Below are positions 10,644-21,881 of a stretch of 64,000 nucleotides of DNA, in pieces. Numbering within the stretch: position 1 is the stretch's first letter; each line of letters starts with the position of its first letter. The position numbers and the translations under genes are program-made. The DNA comes from Dimorphilus gyrociliatus (Eukaryota; Annelida; Polychaeta; Dinophilidae): positions 1 through 64,000 of the forward strand of contig CAJFCJ010000014.1 of NCBI GenBank assembly GCA_904063045.1. The letters are read 5' to 3'. The notes beneath the pieces are model-generated. The model ran no database searches. It was not told the origin of the DNA and was given only the letters and a program-made list of their open reading frames with translations.

Positions 10644-11221
10644 ATGATGACTGAAGAAAAACCTAAGAGTTGTTTAACTGATGACAATAGCATTTGCGCA
10701 ATTTGTCTGAATCTGGGAAGATAAGATGCCAAAAATACTCAACTGTAATCATATCTTTTGCTCAGAATGTGTAGCGGAACTATTAGAAAACGAATCAAAT
10801 ATGCTTCGTTGTCCTTATTGTAGAAAAGTGACAAGTTTAAACAAAAGAAATATCGATTTGGTGACTGATTATCTCGTTCCCAGTTCAATTGAGGAAGATT
10901 TACTGAATAATAAATATTGTAAACTTCACAAAATGGCAGCACTAGCGTCATGTAAAACTCATCATTTAAAATATATCTGCCTGGATTGCTTTTTGAATAA
11001 TCATTTGTCATGTGAATTTTCAACAGACAATATTGATTTAAGTGAATATTTTGATACAACAGATACAATTTTTGAACTTAGCACAATGTGCACATCACAT
11101 TCCATTGTTCGGAATGTAGTAAAAGTATTAGAAAAAGTTGACAATGTAGAAATATTTGATGTATCACACAACTCAAGCATAGAATTTGAGAGAAATCGAT
11201 TGTGTAGATTCATAGTTTTCC
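10644..11221 (+). pseudogene. RING/B-box (TRIM-like) fragment with frameshift
   Basis: A start at 10644 gives a short N-terminus running into CAICL, the first RING zinc pair. A frame change follows near 10720, since the frame hits TAA after CAICLNLGR, and the rest of the RING finger continues from 10726 as CNHIFCSEC...CPYC. A B-box-like block (CKLH...CKTH...CLDC..NNH) is at about 10918-11015. The loss of two bases at the frame break is present in both arms of the inverted repeat. The open frame runs into the centre of the repeat, so the C-terminal part of the gene is missing. Known TRIM proteins use the RING as an E3 ubiquitin ligase; this copy would need a corrected frame to do so. Confidence 0.7.
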
Positions 11222-11243
11222 ATTTTTTCTTTCCTGAATTGCA
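11222..11243. other. centre of the giant inverted repeat
   Basis: This roughly 22-bp pyrimidine-rich spacer separates the two arms. Complementarity with some mismatches starts immediately on both sides, so a single strand could fold back into a hairpin with a stem of about 5 kb. No sequencing adapter sequence that I recognise is present in the spacer. Confidence 0.8.
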
Positions 11244-11813
11244 AACTATGAATTCTGACACAATCGATTTCTCTCAAAGTTCTATGCTTGAGTTGTGTGA
11301 TACATCAAATATTTCTACATTGTCAACTTTTTCTAATACTTTTACTACATTCCGAAATGGAATGTGATGTGCACATTGTGCTAAGTTCAAAATTGTATCT
11401 GTTGTATCAAAATATTCACTTAAATCATATTGTCTGTTGAAAATTCACATGACAAATGATTATTCAAAAAGCAATCCAGGCAGATATATTTTAAATGATG
11501 AGTTTTACATGACGCTAGTGCTGCATTTTGTGAAGTTTACAATATTTATTATTCAGTAAATCTTCCTCAATTGAACTGGGAACGAGATAATCAGTCACAA
11601 ATCGATATTTCTTTTGTTTAAACTTGTCACTTTTCTACAATAAGGACAACGAGCATATTTGATTCGTTTTCTAATAGTTCCGCTACACATTCTGAGCAAA
11701 AGATATGATTACAGTTGAGTATTTTTGGCATCTTATCTTCCCAGATTCAGACAAATTGCGCAAATGCTATTGTCATCAGTTAAACAACTCTTAGGTTTTT
11801 CTTCAGTCATCAT
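11244..11813 (-). pseudogene. mirror copy of the RING/B-box fragment
   Basis: This is the reverse-complement partner of the fragment at 10644-11221, with the same start codon (11813) and the same frame break after CAICL. It carries further small differences that fragment the B-box frame. It has no independent support as a gene. Confidence 0.7.
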
Positions 11814-12445
11814 TACTGATTGTTAAACTGAAATTGCCTGTTTAGTTATTCATTTATTCCTTCATTCGAAGATTTCGCAATACGGAGCGAAATTGAGCAA
11901 TTCGATAAAATTTAAGTATTGTGTTTAGCCTATTTCAATTTTTACTTTCGTATTTGTTGGTATGTGAGGTCAAGTACAATAAAGATACAATGATACAGAT
12001 GAGTGATTGTATCTTTTGATTGTCATGGAAGAATTAGTTGAAAAAAAGAACTTTTGAAAATGTTTTTTTGAAGAAGAAAACTAAACTATTGTCTAACTGC
12101 TTTCAAAGTTTTTACTTGAGTCTTATGAAAGGTGATAACTTAGTTGACAAACTATTTTATCAAATTGAAAAACGGTAACCCTATAAGGAGGAAATTCAAA
12201 CTCAACAGAACAACAGAATCAGTTAAACTTAGAATTTTAAATTTCTCTCTTCAGAAATGACAATAAAACCAATTAAAAACACAATTGAATACACTGGACA
12301 ACTTTCTATGAAAATCAAAAGGATTTAGGGATATGAGACAATTTCTATTATCTATTATAACAATCCATGTATTATTAAATTACAGTACAGAGACTTTTTT
12401 ATAAAGCTCAGGGAAATAATTGAACTATATTTTTTTTCAATAATC

Positions 12446-15400
12446 TCGAATGTAAAATGGCTTCCTTAGTGGATTTAGTGCAAATTTTAAGATTACTAAT
12501 TTTGATTAGAGGACTTAATACTCAAGAAAACAAACTGAAATTTGATGAATTTAATAATAGAAAATTTCATATAGAAGGATTTTTGATTTTATTACATACA
12601 AAGAAAGCGGATACTTTTGCGATGTAGTTAAATCGAAATAGAAGAATGTTATTACAAATCTAAAATGGCGGGCGATAATACAAATTTTCACATAATATTT
12701 CCATCTATCTGGAAATACCAAAGGTAAAATGAATATCTTTAGGAAAAAAGTGAAGAATATTTTTATGAAAAGATACCTATGCCATTTCACAGCATCAAAT
12801 ATAACATTATCATATTATCCTACAACGATAAAGCAGGTAAAAGAGTGAATGATAAATGATTGTATGTTTCTTCAGAATGTCAACATTTTTCATCAATTCA
12901 ACTTTATCTATAGAAAAGTTAAATTTTTATGACTTTCTTGCTGAGTTACAAAGGCAAGACAGCTGAAAAATTTCAATGGTGACTGTATACAATACATATC
13001 AGTGAGTGTAGAGTTCAATCAAATTAATGAGCCATTTTAAGAGACTAATTATCACTTTCTCTCTCTGCTATAGTCATTTGACCTATTTATTACAACATTC
13101 ATTAAATATAGTAGGAATTAAATTTTTCCTATTGATTCATGGAACTGAACTGTGTTTTTTTCCTTAGCATGGAAAATATATAAGATACCATGTGACCAAA
13201 TTCAAGCAAATTATTAATCTGCCAAAAAATTATTTGTATTTAAATTTTATAAAAGAAAATAAATGAATAACTTTTTTTTGAAAAAAAATCTTTCTTTTTA
13301 GATAAAAATATAAATTTAAATTCCAAGTTAAATATGTATTTGGGAATTGATGGATCCATTCCAATTAACGTGTTTTATTTTAATGAGAGTAGAGTTTATA
13401 TCAATGGTGTTTATCTCTGCGACGGAATAAATGATTGCCCATTTGGAGAGGATGAAAAACTATGCGAATCAAATTTATGGTCATCGCTAAATTATTTCTA
13501 CTGTTTTCCAGATGAAAATTTAACTATCAGCTGCACATTAGTTTGCGATTTTATTGAAGATTGCCCAAACGGATTTGATGAAATTTTCTGCAGTAGGACA
13601 AAAATTTTATTCAAACATTTCTTTTCTCTTGCTAAAATATAATAAACTTGCCAAAAAAAAGCAAGAAATGAAGATCATTGTTATCTTAAAAATGAAAAGT
13701 ATGTAACTTTGTTAAAAAAAATTTGTTATATTAGAAAATTTCTCAGTAAAAATAAAAAAGAGAGAAAAGTAAGAAAGAGATAATGTAACAATCAATCAAG
13801 ACTTATCTCTGATATTAGCTTCTTAACCCTAACAACTCTTTCATTAGTTAGAAAACCTTATTGATTTTGCCAGTCCCATATTTTTTTTTGATAGGATTGA
13901 AAATTTGAAATGTTTCAGAGAATGTAAAATCGTCAATGTGTGAAATTGAGGACATTTGTAATAATAAAAGAAATTGTTTTGATACATCTGATGAATTAGG
14001 TAACAATGAAAATGCTATTGTTTCTAAATTTCAATCTGGTAAAACCAATAAATAGATGTTTATGCAACAATTGATAATTCTACCAAGATGAACAGAAACT
14101 GTTAGAGCTCTTTGGAAAATCATTAACAGCCATATTTGAAGTCATTGTATAAAAATTGAATAGTAAATTGATATTTTTGAAAGTTGTAGAACTGGTTATT
14201 GCTTTGCATTTAGGTCAAATTTTCAATGTTTGGTCTAAATGCACATTTAAGACAATCAACCATTGAGCAATGACTTAAACACTAGAGCTAAACACTTTAT
14301 GTACTTAGTAGTGATTTATCATTTTCCATTTCAATTGTCAAAAATATCTTTTGAGTAAACCACTCAAAAATAGAATGCGGAAAGAACCGAGCAATTGTCA
14401 CCAAAACTGCGTTAGAAAAGACCAAGTTTGCGATTCAAAAGTTGATTGTGATGATTTTTCGGATGAGTTTAACCAAAAAATATGTGCTCCAGTATATAAG
14501 AAACCCCAGCTAAGAAATGCTCCTGAAGTATGACTCTTTAGGAAGTATGCTACCAGGTTTCTATAAAGAAAGCAGTGATTTATCTCATTGCAATGGAAAG
14601 AAATGTGAAATTGGCGAGTATCTGTCCCAGGAGAATAAATATTGTATATCAATAAATCTGGTATGCGATGGTGTTAATCATTGCCTAAACAATGAAGATG
14701 AATTGAATTGTGGTAATAAATGAGAGGAAGACAAAAATTATTTTTACTTTTCAGTGTAAATTTTCTTTTTATTTTTAAGAAAATTTCATTGCACAAGGAC
14801 ATTTCAAATGTAGAAATGAATCAAGTTTTTTTCAATTAATCAAATATGCAATAATATTGTCGATTGTAAATATGGAAGTGATGAATTATTTTGCATTTCA
14901 AATGTTTTTTCATATCCAAAATGTCGTAGAATAACACTGTATGAATTTTCATGTAAAAGTATTGATAGTATTGCATTAAATATATCAATCAATGTGAAAA
15001 AGTTGGCTATTTTTGGTGATATTCAATTAAGAAATGAAACTGTTCTAACAAACCTAAAATCTTTGAGTGTCACCGAAAACATTAATTTTTCCAATTTGAA
15101 TTCAATTTTTTATCAAATCTAATTCATTTAAGAATTTTAGGCAGTAAATTGGAATTTTTATCATTTAGAGGCAGAAATACAACACTATTACTACTCAACA
15201 TTTGCATATTTCTAAAAATAATTTACAAGATTTAAGCCAGTTCAAAAGTTTCTGTTCCCAAATTTAAGATATTTAGATATTTCAAGAAATCCTTTGAAAA
15301 AATTAAATTACATTTTAAATTCATTTAAATATTTAAATATTTTAAAATTTCCTACTGCAAAATTTTTTATATTATTAATGATTTTTTAAACCAATAACCA

Positions 15401-15935
15401 AAATAACTGAACTTCATTTGAATGAAGCAAACTTTCCAACTGAAATTCATACTAAAATTGCTAAAAATTTAAATTCAATACAAAAATCTTTAATAATCAT
15501 TTTACTTATGTTGTTTAATCTGGAAGCTGATTGGTCGACACGTTCTATGTAAACGTCAAATCATTTTTTAACAATGCACAGATTTACTTGGTTTAAATTG
15601 GATTAGAATTGTATTTTGGTGTTTTGGAATATTTGGAGTTTTAGGGAATTTGCTATCCTTTGTATTAGTTCTAATGAAAACCTTGTCAAAATCATATAGA
15701 TTACTGTTAATTCTAAGCAATTATTCAAACGTCGTTATATGTGATTTCAATTGCCATTGTAGATCTATATTTTAAAAATTATTATTAGAAAATGGCAATA
15801 AATGGCAAAATAGTAAATTCTGTAAGTTTCTTGGAATAGCAATGGCATGTTCACAAATACAAACATCACTTTCTGTGCTGTTACTGACTTTGGAAAGACA
15901 TCAAAGTATCATTTATCTTTTAAAGAATCCTATAT
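12446..15935 (+). pseudogene. mirror copy of the LDLRa-LRR-7TM receptor fragment
   Basis: This is the reverse-complement counterpart of the left-arm receptor fragment. It contains the signal-peptide-like exon near 12454-12600, two LDLRa modules at 13334-13600, further LDLRa at about 13930-14000 and 14380-14720, the LRR region at about 15000-15480 and a TM segment near 15600-15700. The open LRR/TM frame of the left arm (6658-7449) is broken here by several one-base deletions. It also ends at the LTR (15936). It is either a decayed duplicate or an uncorrected second reading of the same DNA. Confidence 0.75.
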
Positions 15936-16339
15936 TGTACTGCTCTTGCTGGCAAATCTATGCGTTTGCAAGTTATAACAATACTGGTTCTACTCGAACT
16001 TTAACAAATGTTTAAATTAAATGGTTTATTCGCAATAATAATACTTAAGCAAGTAACATATGAGAGTTCGATAGCAGAGTAGATAGTTTGTAATAGCAGG
16101 TTGCCAAATTACCAAACTGTCTTCCAATGTTGAGGAGTAGATGGATGGTTCCAGTGGAGGTTGTTTCCAGATGATTTTCCAGGTCCTTGGGTCCAGATGG
16201 AAGCTGCATGCAAATGAGAATAATGAGGATTTATATACTTTGAGGTTTGTCTCTGACATCCAATCATCACTTTACAGTTGCCGAAATGTGTAGTTCATAT
16301 TTATCTTTAGTAACAGGATGTTACAAGGTTCAACATTTA

Positions 16340-16628
16340 NNNNNNNNNNNNNNNNNNNNNNNNNNNNNNNNNNNNNNNNNNNNNNNNNNNNNNNNNNNNN
16401 NNNNNNNNNNNNNNNNNNNNNNNNNNNNNNNNNNNNNNNNNNNNNNNNNNNNNNNNNNNNNNNNNNNNNNNNNNNNNNNNNNNNNNNNNNNNNNNNNNNN
16501 NNNNNNNNNNNNNNNNNNNNNNNNNNNNNNNNNNNNNNNNNNNNNNNNNNNNNNNNNNNNNNNNNNNNNNNNNNNNNNNNNNNNNNNNNNNNNNNNNNNN
16601 NNNNNNNNNNNNNNNNNNNNNNNNNNNN
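16340..16628. other. assembly gap (289 N)
   Basis: A run of N separates the outer end of the inverted repeat from unrelated sequence that carries a secreted-protein gene. ORFs drawn through the N run are meaningless. Confidence 1.
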
Positions 16629-17740
16629 ATTGGCTGATGGAGACTGAATGATAATTTTATGCATGTAGTAATCATCTTTAAGTTGGCCAAATACTTTTAT
16701 TCCACTGTGATAGAATCCAGCAATATAAATAAAATCTCCCACTTGGCCAGTTACATCATAACATATTTGTTTTGTAGACATTGATGATTTATCAATAACA
16801 TTTTGAGCAAAGTGTAGATCTCCTGTTGCAGATGCCCATGGTGAAGGAGCACCAAAGGAAAAATAAACTGGAATGTCTTTCCATCAGACAAGCAGCTTGC
16901 AACCATGAGAAGAGATTCCTGAGAACCAGTTTTAGTAACTGTAATTATCATGTCATTTTGTCTTAAATCAGTTGATCCATCATAATTTGTTGTAGCTATT
17001 GCAGAGTGTGGTTGAGTTAAGCTGAGATAAAGAAAAATAATCATATAGATGATGATGAATAATTAAATTTCACTGAACTAATAACCTGCAAGTAGCACCA
17101 GCAAACATACTATCTAATTTAGCTGTAGTTGGTGAGGATTGCATATTTGACACATCAATTTCAACCCCATATATCACAGGTAGAGTACTAGCACCAAAAG
17201 CTAATGAAACATTGGAATTTTGAAATAAATGTTTTGAAAATAGTTTATAGTATAACATACTCTCAACTGCATAAACATATGCCCTTAATTCAAAACTAAT
17301 TGATGACCCTGAAGCACTACAGGTGAAAGAAAAAGTTAAGATAAAATCTTCAGTGAATGATGATAAAGCAGAAGATGAAATTGCTGTAAGTTTGAATTGT
17401 AGTATATACTATTTGGGTATTTTGTGCTACCACAGTTCCATCTGATTTTTTAGCTATAAAGCTATAAAACAAATTAAATTTGTAAAATTCATTATTCAAA
17501 TTTTAATATACAAAAACACCTGCATGTAGGATTTCCAACCTGGTTTTTATAAGATACATAATAGCTTTGATAACCTTCCAACATTACAGCTGAAACTTGA
17601 ACTGATACAGAAAATTGTTGTGAATGAACCACAAAAACTGTTGATTAAAATATAATTAAAAAATTATTTGAGACAAATCTAAATATCATTCAACCTAAAT
17701 TCAAAAGAAGAAAAACAGTATATATTGTAAAATTCTTCAT
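16629..17740 (-). CDS. secreted protein of unknown family (3' end in gap)
   Basis: The Met at 17740 starts a hydrophobic leader (MKNFTIYTVFLLLNL) that ends at a splice donor. Further exons, read through GT...AG joins, are about 17522-17640, 17412-17462, 17265-17340, 17088-17190 and 16629-17020. The recovered protein has a few cysteines and beta-strand-like stretches, and no family I recognise. In the last exon the frame changes by one base near 16876: upstream reading ends in SDGKTF and the downstream frame continues from VYFSFGAP to the gap. This is either a sequencing indel or a missed splice. The 3' end is lost in the N run. The exon list is tentative because several exons are under 100 bp. 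Confidence 0.5.
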
Positions 17741-18634
17741 GATTTCTTTTAACACCTCTGCTACCAGTCTGCCTGCTTTATAAGTGTTTTTTCAATAAAA
17801 GGTCATGTAACAATTTTTCAAGAACATTTTCTGAAACAGTTTCATTTCTATTTTGTCTATTTTGAAAGAAGTTAAGAATATTTTCAAATACATTTCTATA
17901 ATGAAATTGAGATCATTGTGAATTGACAGAACAGATTGTAACCAATGCAGAATTTAGAAGATAGATTCTTTACTCTATTAGCGAGCTTTAAAATGTTTTG
18001 TTGTTGTATCATGAATAGGCCTAGAAATTCTGTTTTATTTTATTATAGATTCAAATGTCTCTTACAACATTTTGTATCATTCATTCCTTTTATACTTAAT
18101 TTGATTTCTGTTTGTGTCACTGAACTGGGTAGGTGACTCTATTTATTGCCAAATCTATTATCAATGATTATTGACTACCCAAGTATAGGACGATTTAGAG
18201 TAAAAATATTTGTAGCAAATTGTGGCTTAGAGATTAAAGATTCATTGAGTGTTAAAAGATGTTTATAAATATGTTAATATTTTGATCAGATAGTATAGAC
18301 ATATGTTAAATATGAGTCTATCTTCAATTTATTAGTGACCATGAATATATACAGTGATTTTACACACCCAAGTACATCTGCAACTGAACTTTTAACAATC
18401 CAACTGTAGGTTAACCTACACAGGAAACATAATAACATTTAACAAAATTGTACTTCAATGAGTCATTCTAGAGATTCTAGTGCAATTGGCAAAGGAACAA
18501 AGAACTTTGCAAGGTTGTATGTTTTCTAAGCACTTGCTTACAAATAATACAATATCAAAATGTATTGTTAGAATGGTAAGTTGACAAGTGACAGCAAAGG
18601 GGAATTCTTTGATTTTAAAGAAACAGAAAACAAG
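17741..18634. other. intergenic, no gene recognised
   Basis: Only short chance ORFs are present (for example 17945-18136), with no recognisable domain. It holds one TAGGCCTA octamer at 18016. It separates the start of the small secreted-protein gene from the 3' end of the large Bark-like gene. Confidence 0.6.
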
Positions 18635-21600
18635 TTATCTATATAATTTCCAATTTTTGCGTTGAATTATCAAGCAGATAGCAATTACTAATACCAAAAT
18701 TATCATAAAGATGGCGCTGGAAATACCAATTATCAAATATATCTGATCACTACCTCTAATCAGAAAACTTTGAGGATTGAATGTAGACGTATAATCCCTA
18801 GGCTCTTCTTTCTCTCCATCATTAGAGGCAAGTGTGCTAGTTAGTTCATCTTGACTTGTTGTTGGTATCATAGCTACTTCATTGGCTTGTTGAATGTATA
18901 CATTGAATGAAGAAGTACTTGAACAAGGGTCACTAGATCTATCCGATACTATAACATAACTTTCAAATAATCCAACCGGAAGTGGATACCTTGTTGTTAT
19001 GATTTCTAAAGAATTTTCTCTAACTTCAAACAGTTTCATTTGTTTTTTACTATCAACTTGATAAATAAGATCCGCTTTTAAACCAGAGTCGACATCCGTA
19101 GCTTCTATTCTGGAGACAAGAGATCCTATATTTGTATTTGAATTCAAAACAATTGTATCAGTTGAAACAGGATGTTTTATCACTGCACATTCATTTACAT
19201 CATCCACAATAATTGTGACCAATGTTGAAGAAGATAATTTCATTATGGTATTTTCCATTGCTAATACTTCAACATTATAAATTCCTGGTTGAAATTTTCC
19301 ATTCGATCTCAATACTCCATTTTGTTCATCAATTACCACTGAAATGTTTGAGTAGATTAAACTATAGAGTATTCCTTTAGTAGATCCTGTATCCGTATCA
19401 TTTGCTTGAATATGTAAAATGTACTCATTCGGTGATATCAACTCATCAACGTGAACTATATATTGTTCTTTCAAAAACTTTGGAATTTCTACATTTGGCA
19501 GTGCTGCTTGGGAACAATCTTCGCCTGTATAACCTCTGTGACAATAGCAAACATTTGGAGCGATGCATAGGCCATTTCCAGAACAATTTGACTTTTCCGT
19601 ACAATATGCTTGGGAACAAGTGAGTCCAAACCATAAGGGATTGCAGGAACACTTATCAAACGATGTACAATTGCCATTACCTGAACAGAAATTTAAGGTT
19701 TCGCATGAAAATTGAGTACAATCCATTCCCTTAAAGCCTATGTTACATTTACACTGGAGAGGTGAAATACAAGTGCCGTTATTGGAACATGGTGGACTAC
19801 ATTCTGGTTGGCTACAATTTTGTCCAGTATATCCAGTATAACATTGACATTCTGTTGAATTTTTACAAATTCCATTACCGTTGCAATTGTCCAATTGAGG
19901 GCATTTTGTTAAAGATTCGCAGAGGTCACCTTCAAAACCATTGTGACAAACACATTGATTAGGGCCTATGCATTCTCCATTTGATGAACAATCTTCCTTG
20001 CACTTTGCTGTTGAACAGGAATCGCCTTCCCATCCTTCTTCACATAAACAAACATCATATGCAATACATAATCCATGATTTGTGCAATAGTTCATATTCT
20101 CGCAACTATATTGCAGACAACTATTTCCGCTATATCCTTTTTCACATCTGCATTTATCGTGATCAACACAAACACCACGATTGGAGCATCCACTAGGACA
20201 TATTGCCACATCTGAACAATTTTTACCTGTCCAACCTTCTTGACATTTACAAATATCAGTTTTCATGCAGATTCCTCTCGATGAACAATTTCCTTCACAG
20301 TAGGCCTCAATCTCGCACGTTGATCCCTCAAAACCTTGGAAACAGGAGCAAAATCCTCCCGAACAATTACCATTTATACATTGCCCACACACTCCAATCT
20401 CGCAATATTCTCCAGACCATCCATCAATGCAAACGCATTCTTTATCCTGACATATTCCTCTATTTGAACATTGATTTTTGCAGTTTTTCATCGATAAAAC
20501 ACCTTGTTTGGCCAATGAATAGTCATTGGACAAGACAACATCGAAAATACAATTTTTCTTATCATTTTCATTCATCTGGTCACCTGTGCATAGTTTTGTG
20601 GCAATAGCAACTTTTGATTGGTCAACATGATTGAGATCGTACACTGGTTTATGAGATGAGCTGGTATAGCTAGAATCCATAATATCATCTTTATGGAAAT
20701 TGGATAAATTGAATGACCAAGTGTTGTACAAGCTGCCATTGTTTCTGGATGAGTTGACTACTCTCCAAGACTCTACAAAATCAATATGTGAGGAAAAATT
20801 TTGTCCATTTGGACCTAGAAAATCATCACTTTTAACGCCATTCATCAATCCACATATACCGGAAGTTGCGTTAAACATTTCATCATCAGCAGTGATTGAT
20901 AAACTTAAGTATTGGTGTTTCATTTCATGACTGTATGATGTGATAGCTGTTAAAGATGCTCCGCTATTGATTTTTACAGCTGTTATAAGAATTGTAGGAT
21001 CATCTTGCTGTACAAGTAGAGATTTTGGTGAAATATCAATACGTATTGAGTCATTATCAAATTTATAGGAGTGATTACTTTTCAAATTATCAATTAAAGA
21101 TCCATCCAATCTGAGAATAGGAAAATCATCTAAATTCACATTCTGTCTACAAGATACAGTCAAGATGGATGATTTGCCAATTTTAACAGAAATCGCTCCT
21201 ATGAATGATGTTGTTTTAAAGGCAAAAAATCGATATTGATAAGAGAGAGGAGGAGAAATACATCCCCAAAATTGACCAATTCCAAAATAATCAAATGTTC
21301 TGCCATCCAGAGTCTCTAAGTGAGGATCACCCCATTGAATCCTCGAAAAACGGATTTCGCAAGAATTACCAAGCCATGAAGAGAAACAATTACACCTCGA
21401 CCTACAGTTGCTAGTAGGGGAACAAACTCCATTGTTATTGCAGTTAGGTGAAGGACTACAAACTGGTATATCACATGACTTCCCTCTCCTTTCAGGCACA
21501 CATATATTATCTATTCCACATTGATTTCTATTTAAACATTCACCATAAGATGACCTAACTGCAACTGAACCTCTGTAGCTCAAAGAGCATGGTTCGCAAT

Positions 21601-21881
21601 GGCAAAGTCCATTTTCCATCCTCGACTTGGTGCCATCTAGACAGTAGCAAGGACATCCAGTGTTAGGATTATAAATATCTCTGGCAGAGCCATCATCACA
21701 GCAAAAACAATTTCCATAGCTGAATTTAAAGCTAAAATGTTGCAGGCCACCTTCACATCTACAAGGACACATACACTCTTGTTTTTGCTTGTTGAAGAAT
21801 CCATATGAGATTTCATAGTTAGCAATACAAGTACAAATATCAAATTTTCTTTTATTTTGTCTTTTGTATTCTTGGCATTGG
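18635..21881 (-). other. last exon: VWD, EGF array, cadherin repeats, membrane span
   Basis: One 3.2-kb exon encodes the membrane-proximal half of the large adhesion protein. A Cys-rich start (CMCPCRC...CFCCDD) leads to EGF-like knots and the VWD domain (GDPHLETLDGRTFDYFG near 21300-21340, with CGLMNG near 20840). Tenascin/teneurin-type EGF repeats with the C.NRG.C...C.C..G..G..C pattern run from about 20460 down to 19510. Cadherin-like segments carry DTDTG and DVDSG calcium-binding motifs. The TM segment is followed by QRKNWKLYR and the stop. A Thr/Ser-rich stalk precedes the TM. The acceptor at 21881 follows a TTTTTCAG tract. Confidence 0.8.

Larger units (their letters stand above)
6085..11221 (+). 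repeat. giant inverted repeat, left arm
   Basis: This arm is repeated in reverse complement at 11244-16339. Corresponding positions add up to about 22,457 near the centre and about 22,424 at the outer end, so the right arm is about 30-35 bases shorter. Checked anchor points include 6165 with 16259, 9668 with 12790 and 10644 with 11813. The spacer between the arms is only about 22 bp and is itself flanked by imperfect complementary bases (CATAGTTT and AAACTATG). The arm holds part of an LTR, a receptor pseudogene and a RING/B-box fragment. Confidence 0.93.
11244..16339 (-). repeat. giant inverted repeat, right arm (indel-rich copy)
   Basis: This is the reverse complement of 6085-11221. It stops exactly where a run of N begins (16340). 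Compared with the left arm it shows many single-base losses, mostly in homopolymers. One example is the stretch near 15110, which has lost one base relative to the matching bases near 7325. These break the receptor frames that are open in the left arm. The LTR part of this arm is 15936-16339. Confidence 0.93.

Noticed and set aside
16247-16781. Long ORFs spanning the N run
   Set aside because: They are open only because N codons are not stops; no sequence supports them.
20203-20607. 134-codon plus-strand ORF rich in His/Asn/Leu
   Set aside because: Antisense shadow of the EGF array of the large adhesion gene.
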